Source: Serinus canaria (lineage: Eukaryota; Chordata; Aves; Passeriformes; Fringillidae). Taken from it: a stretch of DNA of 64,000 nt. Below are positions 47,156-58,300 of this stretch, one piece after another; the stretch's first letter is position 1; every line of letters starts with the position of its first letter. Under the pieces are notes generated by a model. The model was not told where the DNA came from, searched no databases, and was given only the letters and a program-made list of their open reading frames with translations. The position numbers and the translations under genes are program-made. The DNA lies in NCBI RefSeq assembly GCF_022539315.1, contig NC_066314.1, positions 49,847,180-49,911,179 on the forward strand, given 5' to 3'.

Positions 47156-50100
47156 TGTGCACGCTCAAATGTCTTCCATGCCACAAAAACTACCAGCCAT
47201 CAGGCTTCCTGCTCCCTCTTCTCTTGGTCCCAGACTTGTCAGAGCTTTTGGAGCACCTACGGGCACAGTCACAGGTTCTTTGCTGCATGACTTGAAGGTA
47301 ACTCCTGCAATAATTCCCTAGAAGCAGGGCTGAGAGGGAAGGGACTGCTGTCCTGTGAGTGCCACAGCCATGCTTCAAGCTTCTCCCATGGCACTGTGCT
47401 TCCACTAAAGCCAGATGCAAAAGCAAGTACAATCTCTGGGTGGTGATTTAGGGTGGCTGCAGTGATGCTCAGACCACTGTGAATTACAGAAACTACCAGG
47501 CAAGCAGGGAGAGTCCCTTCAAGTAAGGCACGAATTTTGAGTGCCAAGCACCCCTGGGAAAGGCTCCTCTTTCAGAAAGTAGTTAGAGAAATCCTGGAAG
47601 GACCTTAAAGCCAAGAAGAGGAAGCAGAGTCCCTTGGAGATGGTGTTTGTGCCCTGAGGCCTGCAAGGAGCAGGCAGCACACTCAGCTGGGAAGAGGGAT
47701 GATGCTCAGCTGCAGCATGAAGCTTAAGAAAGCAGCAGGAGCTTTGGCCTGGTTTCGGGGTGTCCCCAGAGGAGTCAAGAGTGTTTGGCAGGTTTTTAAT
47801 GCATGCATTTCAAATGGGAGGCTCTTAGCACCGTTTAAGCAATGGTAGAATTAAGTGCTGGTTTTTCCACTGTATGGGGCCCCAAGAGGACAAGGTTGAT
47901 AAGGTCAGAATTTTAGGCCCAAATTGCAGTTGTATGTGACTTTTCTGGTTGCCTTGTATTCTCTCTCAGTTTTGGTCCTTCCATTCCCTCAGGCCCCAGT
48001 TTGCCTCTGTGCCTTCTATCCTGCCTGTCCATAGTTTCACTGGCTGTATTTTATGCTGCCATCTCACTACTGACCTCAGTCCTGTGTCATCCCCTGTCCT
48101 ACCTTGAGCTCCAAGTCAAAGGGATGTTTGTGGCCATTGACACCTACCTCCTGACTCAGATTTGGGACTCTCTGCCCTCTGTTTCACTTTCCCTTCTCTT
48201 TTTCTTTCCTCTGAACAATGGAACCATCCCTGTGGCCTTCTGCTCTTCTTCAGCGTGCTGCAGATAAATGCCAATAACACTGGGACATCCATTAATAGAG
48301 AGTAAAGCTGGTTTTGTGCCAGCCAAGGACAGCACAGATTTCATGGGTGCCATGTCACTACTGTTCCTTCATGTTCACACGTACATGAGGATGGCCAAGA
48401 GCCAAGGGCTTGCTGTAAATCTTGGGTGACACTGAAGAGTGTTGGAACCCTACAACTAAATAAGCCCAGCACATGGAGGTGGTTATCTTGTACCTTCCCT
48501 ATAAAACATATCCCATGTCCTACCTTTTTCTCTTGCCCATAGGTTCTCCACAACTCTTGCATCCCCCTTCCTTGGCTCTCTGCTGTGCTGGACTTGTTCA
48601 TTCTTACCTTCCCTGCCCTGTGCCTTCTTGCTCTGTTGTCTGAGAAGCAAGAGAGGGAAACAGCCAACTCCATTGTCAGCACCTTTCAGGCCAGCAAAAA
48701 GTACAGAGTGTTGCTTCCTTGTGCTGCTGGACTCCAGTGCTGTGTGATTTATGTTCTTTTGGCTGTAGACAGTTAAAGGAGTGCAATAGTGCTGCCCCTC
48801 ACTCCTGGCCTCCCTTTGACTATGGATTGCCAGGGTCAGGGTGCAGCTGCTCCCTAGGACGTGGCTGTGGTAGAGCTGGAGACCAGCACTCCTACAGCAG
48901 TGCTGTAGCAGGGTCTGATGGTGTTGGGCTGAGCTGAAATGGGGTGCTGGGCTGTGGGCAGGGGTGCAGTAGGCCATGGGTTGGGCTCGATTCACTGCCC
49001 TTAAAACCAGCATGATGGTGGGGAGACAGGAACCACTGGGGGAAGAATGTCAAGGTCTGTGTATTTCTCATACATGGTTACCTTGGGGACCCAAGGGGAC
49101 CAGTGAGTTTGGCTTGAGGAGTGGCTTGATCCTTCCCGTGGCCTGTGGCTGAGGCAAAGCTACACAGCCCAGGTGGGAGCTAGGCAGGAAGCAGGAATTT
49201 CTGCATGGTCCCCTTGGTTTTGGCAAATAGCAATGATAAACACCAGCTTTTTCCTATCTATCTCTAACCCACCTCTTTCCTTTCCAGGCTACTAGGATAT
49301 CTGCCCTTCCAAACCCTCTCTGTCCTGCCTGAGTGCAGCTCCTTGAGTGGGATAGGGTGGCTCTCAGGGATTGCTGGGTTGCTGCAGAGGAACATGGTCC
49401 TGGCCATGAGCTTCTTTCTGTGCATGTGTACATGAACAAGCTACGGCAGGCAATGGTGACTTCAGCCCACCTTTTGGAGCGGTCTGCCCTACCAGAAGGG
49501 GTCAAAGCAAGTGGGCTGAGATGTTCCTGTATGGAACTGGATATTGTGCAAAGTAATTGTTGAGGTGAAACAGGCAGGCCAGAACATAATGCTCAGAGGA
49601 GGATGATGGCTAAAATCTCTAATCCCTAAATCTTTCTACTTCTTGCTCAGGGGGTGCCCCTGGCCTCTGCTTGGGGTGGACATCCTTTGGGCACCAAAAT
49701 GCAAAAAGCATGATAGTATCTGCCATGCCTTTCTTCAGTGGAAGAAATCCACTGGTGAAGTGAAGGAACGTTAGAGAGGAAGGTAAAGGGACAGAGATGG
49801 TGTGGGGAATTGGCTGTGTCTCTGCATGGAGTTACCTCTGGAAATGGTGGAACAAGGCAGGGGACTGGTGCTGAGGAATATCAGAGGCCTGTGGGTCCTA
49901 GCCTGTGGACAGCCAGATGTGCCTCCTAGCTGAGGCATCTGGGGGAACAGTGTCAGGAAATTATTTCTCATTGGATTACAAGGCTGAGAAACAAAACAAC
50001 AGACTGTAAAAACCTCTGCCTTCTGCTTCATTGTTGGCTGAGGCAAAGCAGGGGCAGCAGCTGAAGGCTATCATATGACAATCATAAGTGACATGAGTTT

Positions 50101-51617
50101 GGTGGCCTCAGATGATGAGCTGTAGGGAATGTAGGGTTTTTTCTGTCTTTTCCATTGGTGTAGCTCTTCTCCCCCTTCCCTTCTCTGTCTTGGCTTTACT
50201 TTGTGGAATATTGAATATTTAAGTGTTTCTCTGTGACACTATCTCTGATCCCTTAATCCAGCTGGCCTGGTAATTCCACAGACCCAAATCAGCTCAGATT
50301 TCTCCACAGACGTAAGCCTTGTTCCTCAAGGGTTCACTCCTCCTTCATTTATCTTCCTTCATTTTATTTCTGCCCTTTGTGTCTCTGTGCTAGAAATTGG
50401 TTCAGCTTTTGCAGCAAAAGCTTCAGCGATATCTTTAGTGAGCAGCCTCCCCCCAAAATAAAAGGGGCAAGAGGGGACCTTTAGTTTTCATTAACCAAGA
50501 ATCCTTTTCTCTGTTTTTTTAGTGTTTCCTTTCTACTCAAAATTAAAATAATAATAATAATAATAATAAAAGATAGCACAGTGCCCACATGTTTTATCTA
50601 CTGTATGAAATTATTTCCTCTGTGCTGCCTGAGGACACCTCTGCCAGGCTCCTGTCTCAGCGCGGTGGGAGAAGGGTTGAAGCTGTAGCTGGAGAGAAAG
50701 GTGCTCCAGGCTGTGTTTTGCAGTCAGAACCAGGAGCTTGCCCAGAGCCCAGAAATACATTTGTTGTGGTTTAACAGGCAAATGTCACTTTGTCTGCAAG
50801 GTGTGCTTTCTTATGAAGGGGCAGCGTTCATAGCCCCCAAGGGGAGGTAGTAAAGTACAAAGGTGTAAACTGTGCACCGCTCTTTGATGGGGGGTAGATG
50901 GGTGATGTGCTTCAGATTAGGAGTTCTGGCATTGTTGGGTGAGAGACTGGAGGCTGGTATTTGACACACTGCCTGCTCCCCACCCCCCCACTGTGCTCAA
51001 GCCAGACTGGTTCACCTCAACAGCCTTGTCCATGCACCAAGAGTCAGGAACAATTTTTAGAGCAGAAGTGGTTACACGTGGTTTGAATTATTTATCCCTC
51101 TTGCATCAAGGAAGGAAGGAAAGGAAAAAAGTGTTTGGCTTTTTTTGGGGGGGGGTGGGGGAAAAAGCTTGTCTGCATTTTCCCTGCTTCATGCATTCTG
51201 TGTACATCATTTCCAGGCAGCTGAAAATTCATGGCTTTGGTTGTGCTTGGGGCTTGCCTTTGTTTACACTAGGGTTTTTGAGGCCCCGCAATAACAGCTT
51301 TATGTTTCCCACTCTCCTTTCCCTTCCCCTTCTACTCCCACGCCACTGCCTTCCCCCAGGTCCCTGGCTGTGATCACACTACTTAAGGGAGCCCAGATAC
51401 CCTTCTGCATATCCCTGATATGACATTATACATTGTGAGGGTTCCCTCCTCAAAGGCTTATCAGCGTGGCAGGCAGTACCACACCTCTCTTGCTTGCGAC
51501 CCCCTTAACATGTCTCTTCCCCATCCCCTCTTCTCATGAAACATTGCTGTCTATACCCTTATCTCAAAGACCCTTCCAAATGATGCCTCTTCTTGTCTTT
51601 TGTGTTTTCTTTTCCAG
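46171..51617. other. Noncoding, probable last part of the ELFN2 intron
   Basis: No supported gene. It includes a 14-bp tandem duplication (TGAATTCTTCCTTC at 46280 and 46294), a (TC)n tract at about 47117-47149, an (ATA)n tract at about 50547-50570 and a G-run near 51148-51160. Confidence 0.5.
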
Positions 51618-52269
51618 ATTCCAGTGACAGATGGATCTCTCTCGTGCGCACTTGCTCTTTCCTTCTCTGTATTTTTGTTTTCGACATGTTTGATCCAAAG
51701 CTCTGAAGCTTCTCAGAGGGAACCCAGGAAAGAAGGAAGGGAAGGAGTAGAAACCAAGGGAGCGTGAGCGACACAGGAGGCAGCCCTGCCTTGTTCTTCC
51801 AAATCACACTGTGGAGGGGCGGGGGAAGACTAGAGGGGGAGGACTTGGGTTTGTTTTGGGGTGGGTTTGGTTTTGGGTGGGGGGTGGGTGGGAGGGGAGA
51901 AAAGGGGAAAAAGTGTGTGAGTTCGCTCATGAGCATCAAAGAAGATTCATTATCCTCAGCCTGAATTTTTGCTTAGAAAAGAAGCACAAGGTTGTTCCCT
52001 TCTGGATCAAACATCCATGGTGATAGCTTTTGGGTGTTCTGGAAGAATATTGCATGTGTTCTCTTTCCTCTATGCTCCTGGATTGACCCTGAGGGCAAGA
52101 AGAAATAATGGTGATGACATCTGATAGGATTGGGGTTCTCATTCCCTTCCATAGTTAAACCCCAGTTCTTGCCCCCTAGTTTCTTTTTGCCACTGTCCTG
52201 AGACTTTGCGTTGGTTTTTTTTTTGAGGATTTCTTTTCCCCCATCCTGATGAGGGCACCACTGCAGACC
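51618..52269 (+). other. Probable ELFN2 5' leader (start of terminal exon)
   Basis: A strong acceptor, TGTTTTCTTTTCCAG with AG at 51616-51617, is the best splice site upstream of the coding region and opens a leader of about 650 nt. The leader contains several short upstream ORFs: ATG 51631 (20 residues), ATG 51686 (MFDPKL), ATG 51929 (MSIKEDSLSSA) and ATG 52017 (about 36 residues). It also holds a very strong G-quadruplex motif at 51847-51897. These features predict low basal or regulated translation. Whether splicing really enters at 51618 is inferred. A closer acceptor just before the ATG (CACTGCAG, ending 52266) is possible but has a poorer pyrimidine tract. Confidence 0.45.
51847..51897 (+). 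promoter_or_regulatory. G-quadruplex motif in ELFN2 leader
   Basis: At least seven runs of three or more G on the sense strand. The core 51875-51897 consists of five G-runs separated by single nucleotides (GGGT, GGGGGGT, GGGT, GGGA, GGGG). One-nucleotide loops are the most stable class of parallel G-quadruplex, so both DNA and mRNA folding are expected. It lies about 370 nt upstream of the start codon. Confidence 0.6.
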
Positions 52270-54675
52270 ATGCTATGCCTGGGGTTGTGGGCAGCTGCCC
52301 TGCTCTGCTTGTTTTCCCCTGGCACCGTGCGAGGTGACTGCTGGCTGATTGAGGGGGACAAAGGGTATGTGTGGCTGGCCATCTGCAGCCAGAACCAGCC
52401 CCCGTATGAGACCATCCCTCAGCATATCAACAGCACGGTGCATGACTTGCGTCTGAACGAGAACAAGCTCAAGGTGGTGCTGTACTCCTCCCTCAACCGC
52501 TTTGGCAACCTGACTGATTTGAACCTGACCAAGAATGAGATCTCCTACATTGAGGATGGGGCTTTCATGGGTCAGTCAAACCTCCAGGTCCTACAGCTGG
52601 GCTACAACAAACTCACCAACCTGACAGAGGGCATGTTGCGGGGCATGGCTCGCCTCCAGTTCCTCTTTGTGCAGCATAACCTAATTGAGCTGGTCACCCC
52701 TACTGCCTTCTCTGAGTGCCCCAGCTTGATTAGCATTGACCTGTCATCCAACCGCCTCAGCCGTCTGGAGGGCAACACTTTTACCAGTTTGAGCAACCTG
52801 ATGGTGTGCGAGCTGGCTGGCAACCCCTTCAACTGTGACTGTAGCCTCTACAGCTTCCTTAACTGGCTGGCTCTCTTCAACAACGTCACCAAGAACTATG
52901 ACCGCCTCCAGTGTGAGACTCCACGGGAGTTTGCTGGGTATCCGCTTCTGGTGCCCCGGCCTCACCACAACCGCAATGCCATCACCATCTTCCAGTCCAT
53001 GTGCAGAGGGGGCACCATCCCCTCCCTCTCCAGGGTCAATCCAACTCCTTACACACCTGACTCCCAGCGAGATCTGGATGAGGGGTCAGCCATCAGCCCT
53101 GGGGATTTCCTCTCAGTCAAGCCTCCAGCCTCTTCCACCACTGACTCCTCCTTCAGTCCCAGCATCAAGCTACATGATGTCACAATCACTTCAGCCATCC
53201 TGATGGTCACCATCCCCATGCCCTACAGTAAGATGTATGTGCTGGTCCAATACAACAACAGCTACGTTTCTGACATAGCAACACTGAAGAGCAAGAAGGA
53301 ATATGTCACTGTCAACAAGCTGAAGGCCCACACTGATTATACATTCTGTGTGGCCTCTATCCGCAACAACAGGCGTTACAACCATACTTGCCTGACCTTT
53401 GCAACCCGGAGCAAAGGCAGGGAGGATCCTATTTCCAGCACTTCCACCACTACACACTATATTATGACCACCCTGGGTTGCCTCTTTGGGATGGTCATTG
53501 TCCTGGGGGTGGTGTACTACTGCCTGCGGAAGCGGAGGATGCAGGAGGAGAAACAGAAGTCACTCAATGTCAAAAAGACCATTCTAGAAATGCGTTATGG
53601 ATCAGATATTGATACCAGTACCATGGTCCATCCTTCCCAGAAGCTGGGTGAGCCACCTGTCATTCCTGTCTCACGGATGTCCTCCATCCCTTCCATGATT
53701 GGGGAGAAGTTGCCCCCATCAAAGTCAATAGACGCTGGGATGGAGACTCCTAAAGTCACCACTAAAGGTAACTACATTGAGGTGCGGACAGGTGGTGGGG
53801 ATGGGCTGGAGAGAACCCAGCGAGATGAGGACCTGAGGGAGCTTGACAATGGGCAAGGCTCAGCTGCTGAGATCTCTACTATAGCCAAGGAGGTAGACAA
53901 GGTCAACCAGATCATCAACAACTGTATTGATGCCCTCAAGCTGGACACAGCATCTTTCCTGGGTGGTGGGACTGGTGTTGACTCAGATATGGCCTTTGAG
54001 TGCCAGTCCATCCCAGCTGGTTCCTCAAGTGGGCTAGAGCGGCCCAGCTTTCTTTCCCCACCCTACAAGGAAAGCTCCCACCACCCTTTGCAGCGCCAGC
54101 TCAGTGCTGATGCTGCTGTGGCCAGAAAAACCTGCAGTGTCTCCTCTAGTGGCTCCATCAAGAGCGCCAAGGTCTTCAGCTTGGATGTGCCTGACCACCC
54201 ACCACTCAGCAAGTCTGACTCCAAATACATTGAGAAGGGCAGCCCACTAAACAGCCCTTTGGATCGTCTTCCCTTGGTGTCTCCGAGCGCCATCCACCAC
54301 TTGGAGGTCAAACCTTCTTACCATTGCAGTGAACACCGTCACTCCTTCCCGGCCCTGTACTATGAGGAAAGTGCTGACACCTTGAGCCAGCGAGTGTCAT
54401 TCCTCAAGCCACTCTCCCGGTCCAAGCGAGACTCCACGTACTCCCAGCTCTCCCCCAGACACTACTTCTCGGGCTACTCCTCCAGCCCCGAGTACTCCTC
54501 AGAGAGCACCCACAAGATCTGGGAGCGATTCCGGCCTTACAAGAAGCACCACAGGGAGGAGGTTTACATGGCAGCTGGGCATGCCCTGCGGAAGAAAGTT
54601 CAATTTGCCAAGGACGAGGATCTGCATGACATCCTGGATTACTGGAAAGGAGTCTCTGCTCAGCAGAAGCTGTGA
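52270..54675 (+). CDS. ELFN2: ELFN2, extracellular LRR and FN3 domain-containing protein 2 (801 aa)
   Basis: Type I membrane protein of the postsynapse. ELFN proteins bind group III metabotropic glutamate receptors in trans and regulate their activity, and they belong to the PP1 regulatory-subunit list (PPP1R29). Residues from the Met at 52270: signal peptide 1-22; mature start DCWLIEGDKGYVW; about five LRRs 57-174; LRR C-cap with C189, C191, C215, C245; FN3 about 298-383; membrane helix about 398-419, then RKRR; conserved tail block AEISTIAKEVDKVNQIINN (533-551); PP1-docking KVQF 776-779 near the end VSAQQKL. N-glycosylation sequons lie at 54, 80, 85, 117, 205, 329 and 371. The open frame starts 7 codons earlier (52249, weak context, C at -3). 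I prefer 52270 because ACCATG has A at -3 and it matches the start of human ELFN2 (820 aa). It is ELFN2, not ELFN1: the STVHDLRLNENKLK and FVQHNLIE segments are ELFN2-type. The frame is intact and intronless. Confidence 0.97.
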   Translation: MLCLGLWAAALLCLFSPGTVRGDCWLIEGDKGYVWLAICSQNQPPYETIPQHINSTVHDLRLNENKLKVVLYSSLNRFGNLTDLNLTKNEISYIEDGAFMGQSNLQVLQLGYNKLTNLTEGMLRGMARLQFLFVQHNLIELVTPTAFSECPSLISIDLSSNRLSRLEGNTFTSLSNLMVCELAGNPFNCDCSLYSFLNWLALFNNVTKNYDRLQCETPREFAGYPLLVPRPHHNRNAITIFQSMCRGGTIPSLSRVNPTPYTPDSQRDLDEGSAISPGDFLSVKPPASSTTDSSFSPSIKLHDVTITSAILMVTIPMPYSKMYVLVQYNNSYVSDIATLKSKKEYVTVNKLKAHTDYTFCVASIRNNRRYNHTCLTFATRSKGREDPISSTSTTTHYIMTTLGCLFGMVIVLGVVYYCLRKRRMQEEKQKSLNVKKTILEMRYGSDIDTSTMVHPSQKLGEPPVIPVSRMSSIPSMIGEKLPPSKSIDAGMETPKVTTKGNYIEVRTGGGDGLERTQRDEDLRELDNGQGSAAEISTIAKEVDKVNQIINNCIDALKLDTASFLGGGTGVDSDMAFECQSIPAGSSSGLERPSFLSPPYKESSHHPLQRQLSADAAVARKTCSVSSSGSIKSAKVFSLDVPDHPPLSKSDSKYIEKGSPLNSPLDRLPLVSPSAIHHLEVKPSYHCSEHRHSFPALYYEESADTLSQRVSFLKPLSRSKRDSTYSQLSPRHYFSGYSSSPEYSSESTHKIWERFRPYKKHHREEVYMAAGHALRKKVQFAKDEDLHDILDYWKGVSAQQKL

Positions 54676-54831
54676 CTCTTCCTCACAAGGAAACAATACA
54701 AACCAAGACCTGCCCCCCCCCCAACAACCAGAAAAAAAAGCCACTAAACTGTGAAAAATAAACAAACAACAAAATATTCCTGACAAATACAAAACTGACA
54801 AAACCTTTTCTTAAAGTTTACAACAACTCTT

Positions 54832-54870
54832 ACACACACACACACACACTCACACACACACACACACACA
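54832..54870. repeat. (AC)n microsatellite in ELFN2 3' UTR
   Basis: AC dinucleotide tract interrupted once by T, about 160 nt after the stop codon. If transcribed, it is a CA-repeat of the type bound by hnRNP L. Confidence 0.9.
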
Positions 54871-55280
54871 TGCCGAATTGTCTCTACTGTGTTACGGGGA
54901 CCATTGTTCTGCCCACAGATGGTTGGGAGGAGCACCCTGCACTGACACTGTGGTAATAACATTGGAATGTGGGTGGGTGGGAATGGCCTGGGAGTGGGTG
55001 GCAGTGGTGGTAGGAGAAGGGCAGAGATGGACGCTCACTGGGCATGAAACTCAGCTGTGAACTATTCATCTTTCTGTTCCTGTTGAAGGCTGATTTTTCT
55101 TTTGGGTGGGAGGGAAGGACTTTGGTTTAGAAAGCTTCCTTGTCCACCTTGTACACCTGGTATGCCAAATCTTCCATCACTAACTTTTTCCCTAATTTTC
55201 TTTAACAGTGGAGGCTTTTCTCTTTCTCCTATCCCCATTCCAAAAAAGGTGGGAATTGCTGGAAGAAGTTCTCTCCCTTC

Positions 55281-55304
55281 TTTTCCTTTTCCTTTTCCTT
55301 TTCC
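55281..55304. repeat. (TTTTCC)4 hexanucleotide repeat
   Basis: Four perfect TTTTCC units followed by a diverging TTCCC tail, inside the probable 3' UTR. Confidence 0.85.
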
Positions 55305-58300
55305 CTTCCCTATCCCTCTATGTTAAGGGTCCCTGGGCTTGAGCTTCCTGTCTAGATACTTCACAAACCTCCGTCCTCCTCAGAGGAAGGAGAAGAGATG
55401 TGAAGGACCAAGGCAGGGAGGACCTGCCGTATAAGAGGCTCTGTGCCCTTGCTGCTCTTCCTCCTTCCCTTCTCCTGCCACGTTGCTGCTGATGAACACC
55501 AGCAATCTGGAGGGACAGGCATTCTTCAGGCCTTCTCAGAGCCAGTTTTCTGCCAGTTGGGGAGAAACAGGTTGTGAATATTCTCTTTGGCATGGCAAGC
55601 CAGGTCCTCAAGGAGTGGTGAGGAAAAGGCAGGAAGGTCTGGTCTATCAGAGGTGTATGGGGTTCCCATTTCTCCTTGAGTGTTACAGATCAGAGGTCCT
55701 CCTCACCCCACATGCCTATGCTCAGTCTGCCCTTGTCTAGTCAGTTTAATACTCTCTGTTCATGTCCCCTTTGCTATGAGAAAGGGGCCTGGAGAGGACC
55801 TCAGCAGAACAAATTCTCTGCAGCTCTTCCCAACTGATTTGCACCATGGGCTGTGGGCTGTGTGTCCATGAGAAGAGTATCATCCAACCTCCTCACTTCC
55901 AGGTGAATGTGAAGAATGGGATTTCAGTTGCTCATCTCACTGGGTTGGCCTCACAAAGAATCCTATTCTTGTATAGGCTATGGATGTTCTGGCATGGATA
56001 GGAGACAGCCCAGGGTGAAGACAGGAGCACAGGAAACAAATGGGATGTGAGAATGGGGCCTGGGAGTAGCCCAAGAAGAATGGCCTGGAAGAAGCTCCCT
56101 TTGTGTGTGCAGCCACGCTGTGTGTGCCAGGATAGAGGAGGACTCCAGCATCCGGATGGCAGTGTTCCTTTGACTGCTTAGATGCCCTCGTGAGAGTGAG
56201 AACAACATATCATCTCCTAATCCTCACAGGTGATAAATTTTTCTTAGGGATCCTGTCATGTCTTGACAAAATCCTAGTTGCACTTGCTAGATCCCAGTCT
56301 CTGCCTCTTGCATAAGAGATCTGTCACAGAGTTGACAATATGCCTACTGCCCTCTCCACCTATTCCCATTTTTGAGCAACCCAATAAAGCACAATCTTGG
56401 CACCATCTCCCCCAGTATTTTTCTGTCAGGCAGGAGGGCTGCCTGCTGAACACATCTTTATGCAGCACAGTGAGCCACCTCTCCATGATCTGCCCAACAC
56501 TTGACCATAGTTCACCTCTATCAGGATGAGGGTGAGGGCGTATGTTATGTTGGCCCTCCCTGAGTAGTTTTTTCCTCTTTGAGGTGCTCCTCAGAAGACC
56601 CAGTGTTTTTGGGGGCCCTGGGAGAAGGAGGAGGGGGTAGGAGCTTCTCTAGGAGGGATTTACATGCTGCATGCAGAGAATTTGCCTGTTGTCTGCCAGG
56701 TAGTAGCAATGCCAGCTGTGAGAGCTGGCTTCTGTGCCACACACGACAATTTCACCATCTGTAAGTGAGGTGGAGCAGTAGGCAGAGTCTGGTGCATGAA
56801 AACCAGAGCAGGTATCCCCAAAGTGGAAACCTATGGAGATCTGTGGAGTTTCTTCCTTTGTAGGGATGCTGATGGTAACAATCCTAAGCCAAGTCCTGAC
56901 TCCATTGCCTCAGATTTTCACTGTCAGCCTGCTTTCCCACAGTCAAAGCCTTGAGTCCAGAGGTGTTTGTGGGACTGACTCCACATGGTAAGAGCCAATC
57001 CAACCCAGAGGAAGGGGTGTGTGTGCACATGAGTGTGTGCACCTCGTGCAGGAGGATGAAGGGAAGTCACAAATGGAAGTCACATCACTGCTGGCAGGTG
57101 TCCCTCCATGCTGGGACCATGCAGCAAACCAAGACAGGTCAATGCTGTGAGAGATGCTTAGGCACAACAGAGAGCTCCCCAGCTACCACACGGAGCAGGC
57201 TCAGTGGTCTTCCAGCACGGCAACCATCCAAGCAGAAGAGATTAATGGCTGGGGCACAGAAATAGAGAGAAAAAGGGGGATGACAGGCTAGGGGGGATGG
57301 AGTCTTGTTCCTCTCCCCAACTCTTTCCTCCCTGTGCTTCTCTGCCATGTGGTCTTGTAAACAGTTCTGCTCAGTCAATACTTTAGGGGGAGCATTAACT
57401 TATAAAGGTTTCTGCTTTTTCCCCTCAGCACCTCAATGAGGCAGAAAAGAAAGGACAGGGATACAGCTATCATCAGGCCCTTCTTTTTTCTCTGGTGGGG
57501 GTAAGGCTGGATAGGAGAGATAAGCCATTTCTCTCCCAGCTGTAGCCCCCCATTTCAAACCATTGGATGAAGTTTGCACAAGATGGACTGTTCTGTGGGA
57601 GGAACAGGGCAAGGAAGGGGAACAAAGTGTCTCACCTTCCTTCCTCCTCCCTTCTTCTTTGTCCTGCTCGCTCCCTCGGGATGAAGGCTCACAAAGTGAT
57701 GCCAGCCCTGTTGGAGGAAAGCAGATTTAACGTTCTATTTGCATGAAAATTTTACTGTATTTTTCTGAGCAAACACCTGTTGTGTATGTGCCAGTTTGTT
57801 GGAATTTAACCTCCTCCCTCCAAGTCTCTCCTGTCCTTGTCCCTGTTTTCTCTGCTCCTTTCACTGATCTCTGATGTGATTTTATGAGAGACTCCTGCCA
57901 GTTTGAGAGGGAACATACCCCAAGGAGAACCCAAACCAATCACCCCATAAACCTCATTCCTCCTTCTTTCCAGTGTCCCCCTTTCCCTTGCTCCAAATGT
58001 GGTCTCTCAGCTGCTTTTCACAGTCATGTGTGTAAAGGGGTAGGTGTTGTATACCAAAGGCCTGCTCTTTCTAGTGGCCATCTTTTCTCCTTGTTATTGA
58101 GGAACAGGAGTGAGGCCTGTCAAGATAGATCTTGTGACAGAAACGGTCACCACCATCTCTTTGCCCTGGTTGCTCTCTCCCAAAAAGCAAAGTTATTCTT
58201 GAGGGAACGTGGAATGCTTTAGCTGAAGGGAAACCTCTGATACAGTGGAAACTTGATGTGCAGCTGATTACAATCACTTAGAAGATCTCCCACTGCCTTC

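Noticed and set aside
52602..54311. Antisense and alternate-frame ORFs within the ELFN2 exon
   Set aside because: Shadows of the strongly biased ELFN2 coding frame; none has a domain.
52270..54675. Assignment to ELFN1 rather than ELFN2
   Set aside because: The LRR segments, the YPLLVPRP block and the YHCSEHRHSFPALYYEE region follow ELFN2, and ELFN1 differs at these places.
56383..56388. AATAAA as the main ELFN2 poly(A) site (also 54757 and 58816)
   Set aside because: These lack the U-rich upstream and G/GT-rich downstream context seen at 60605; possible alternative sites only.
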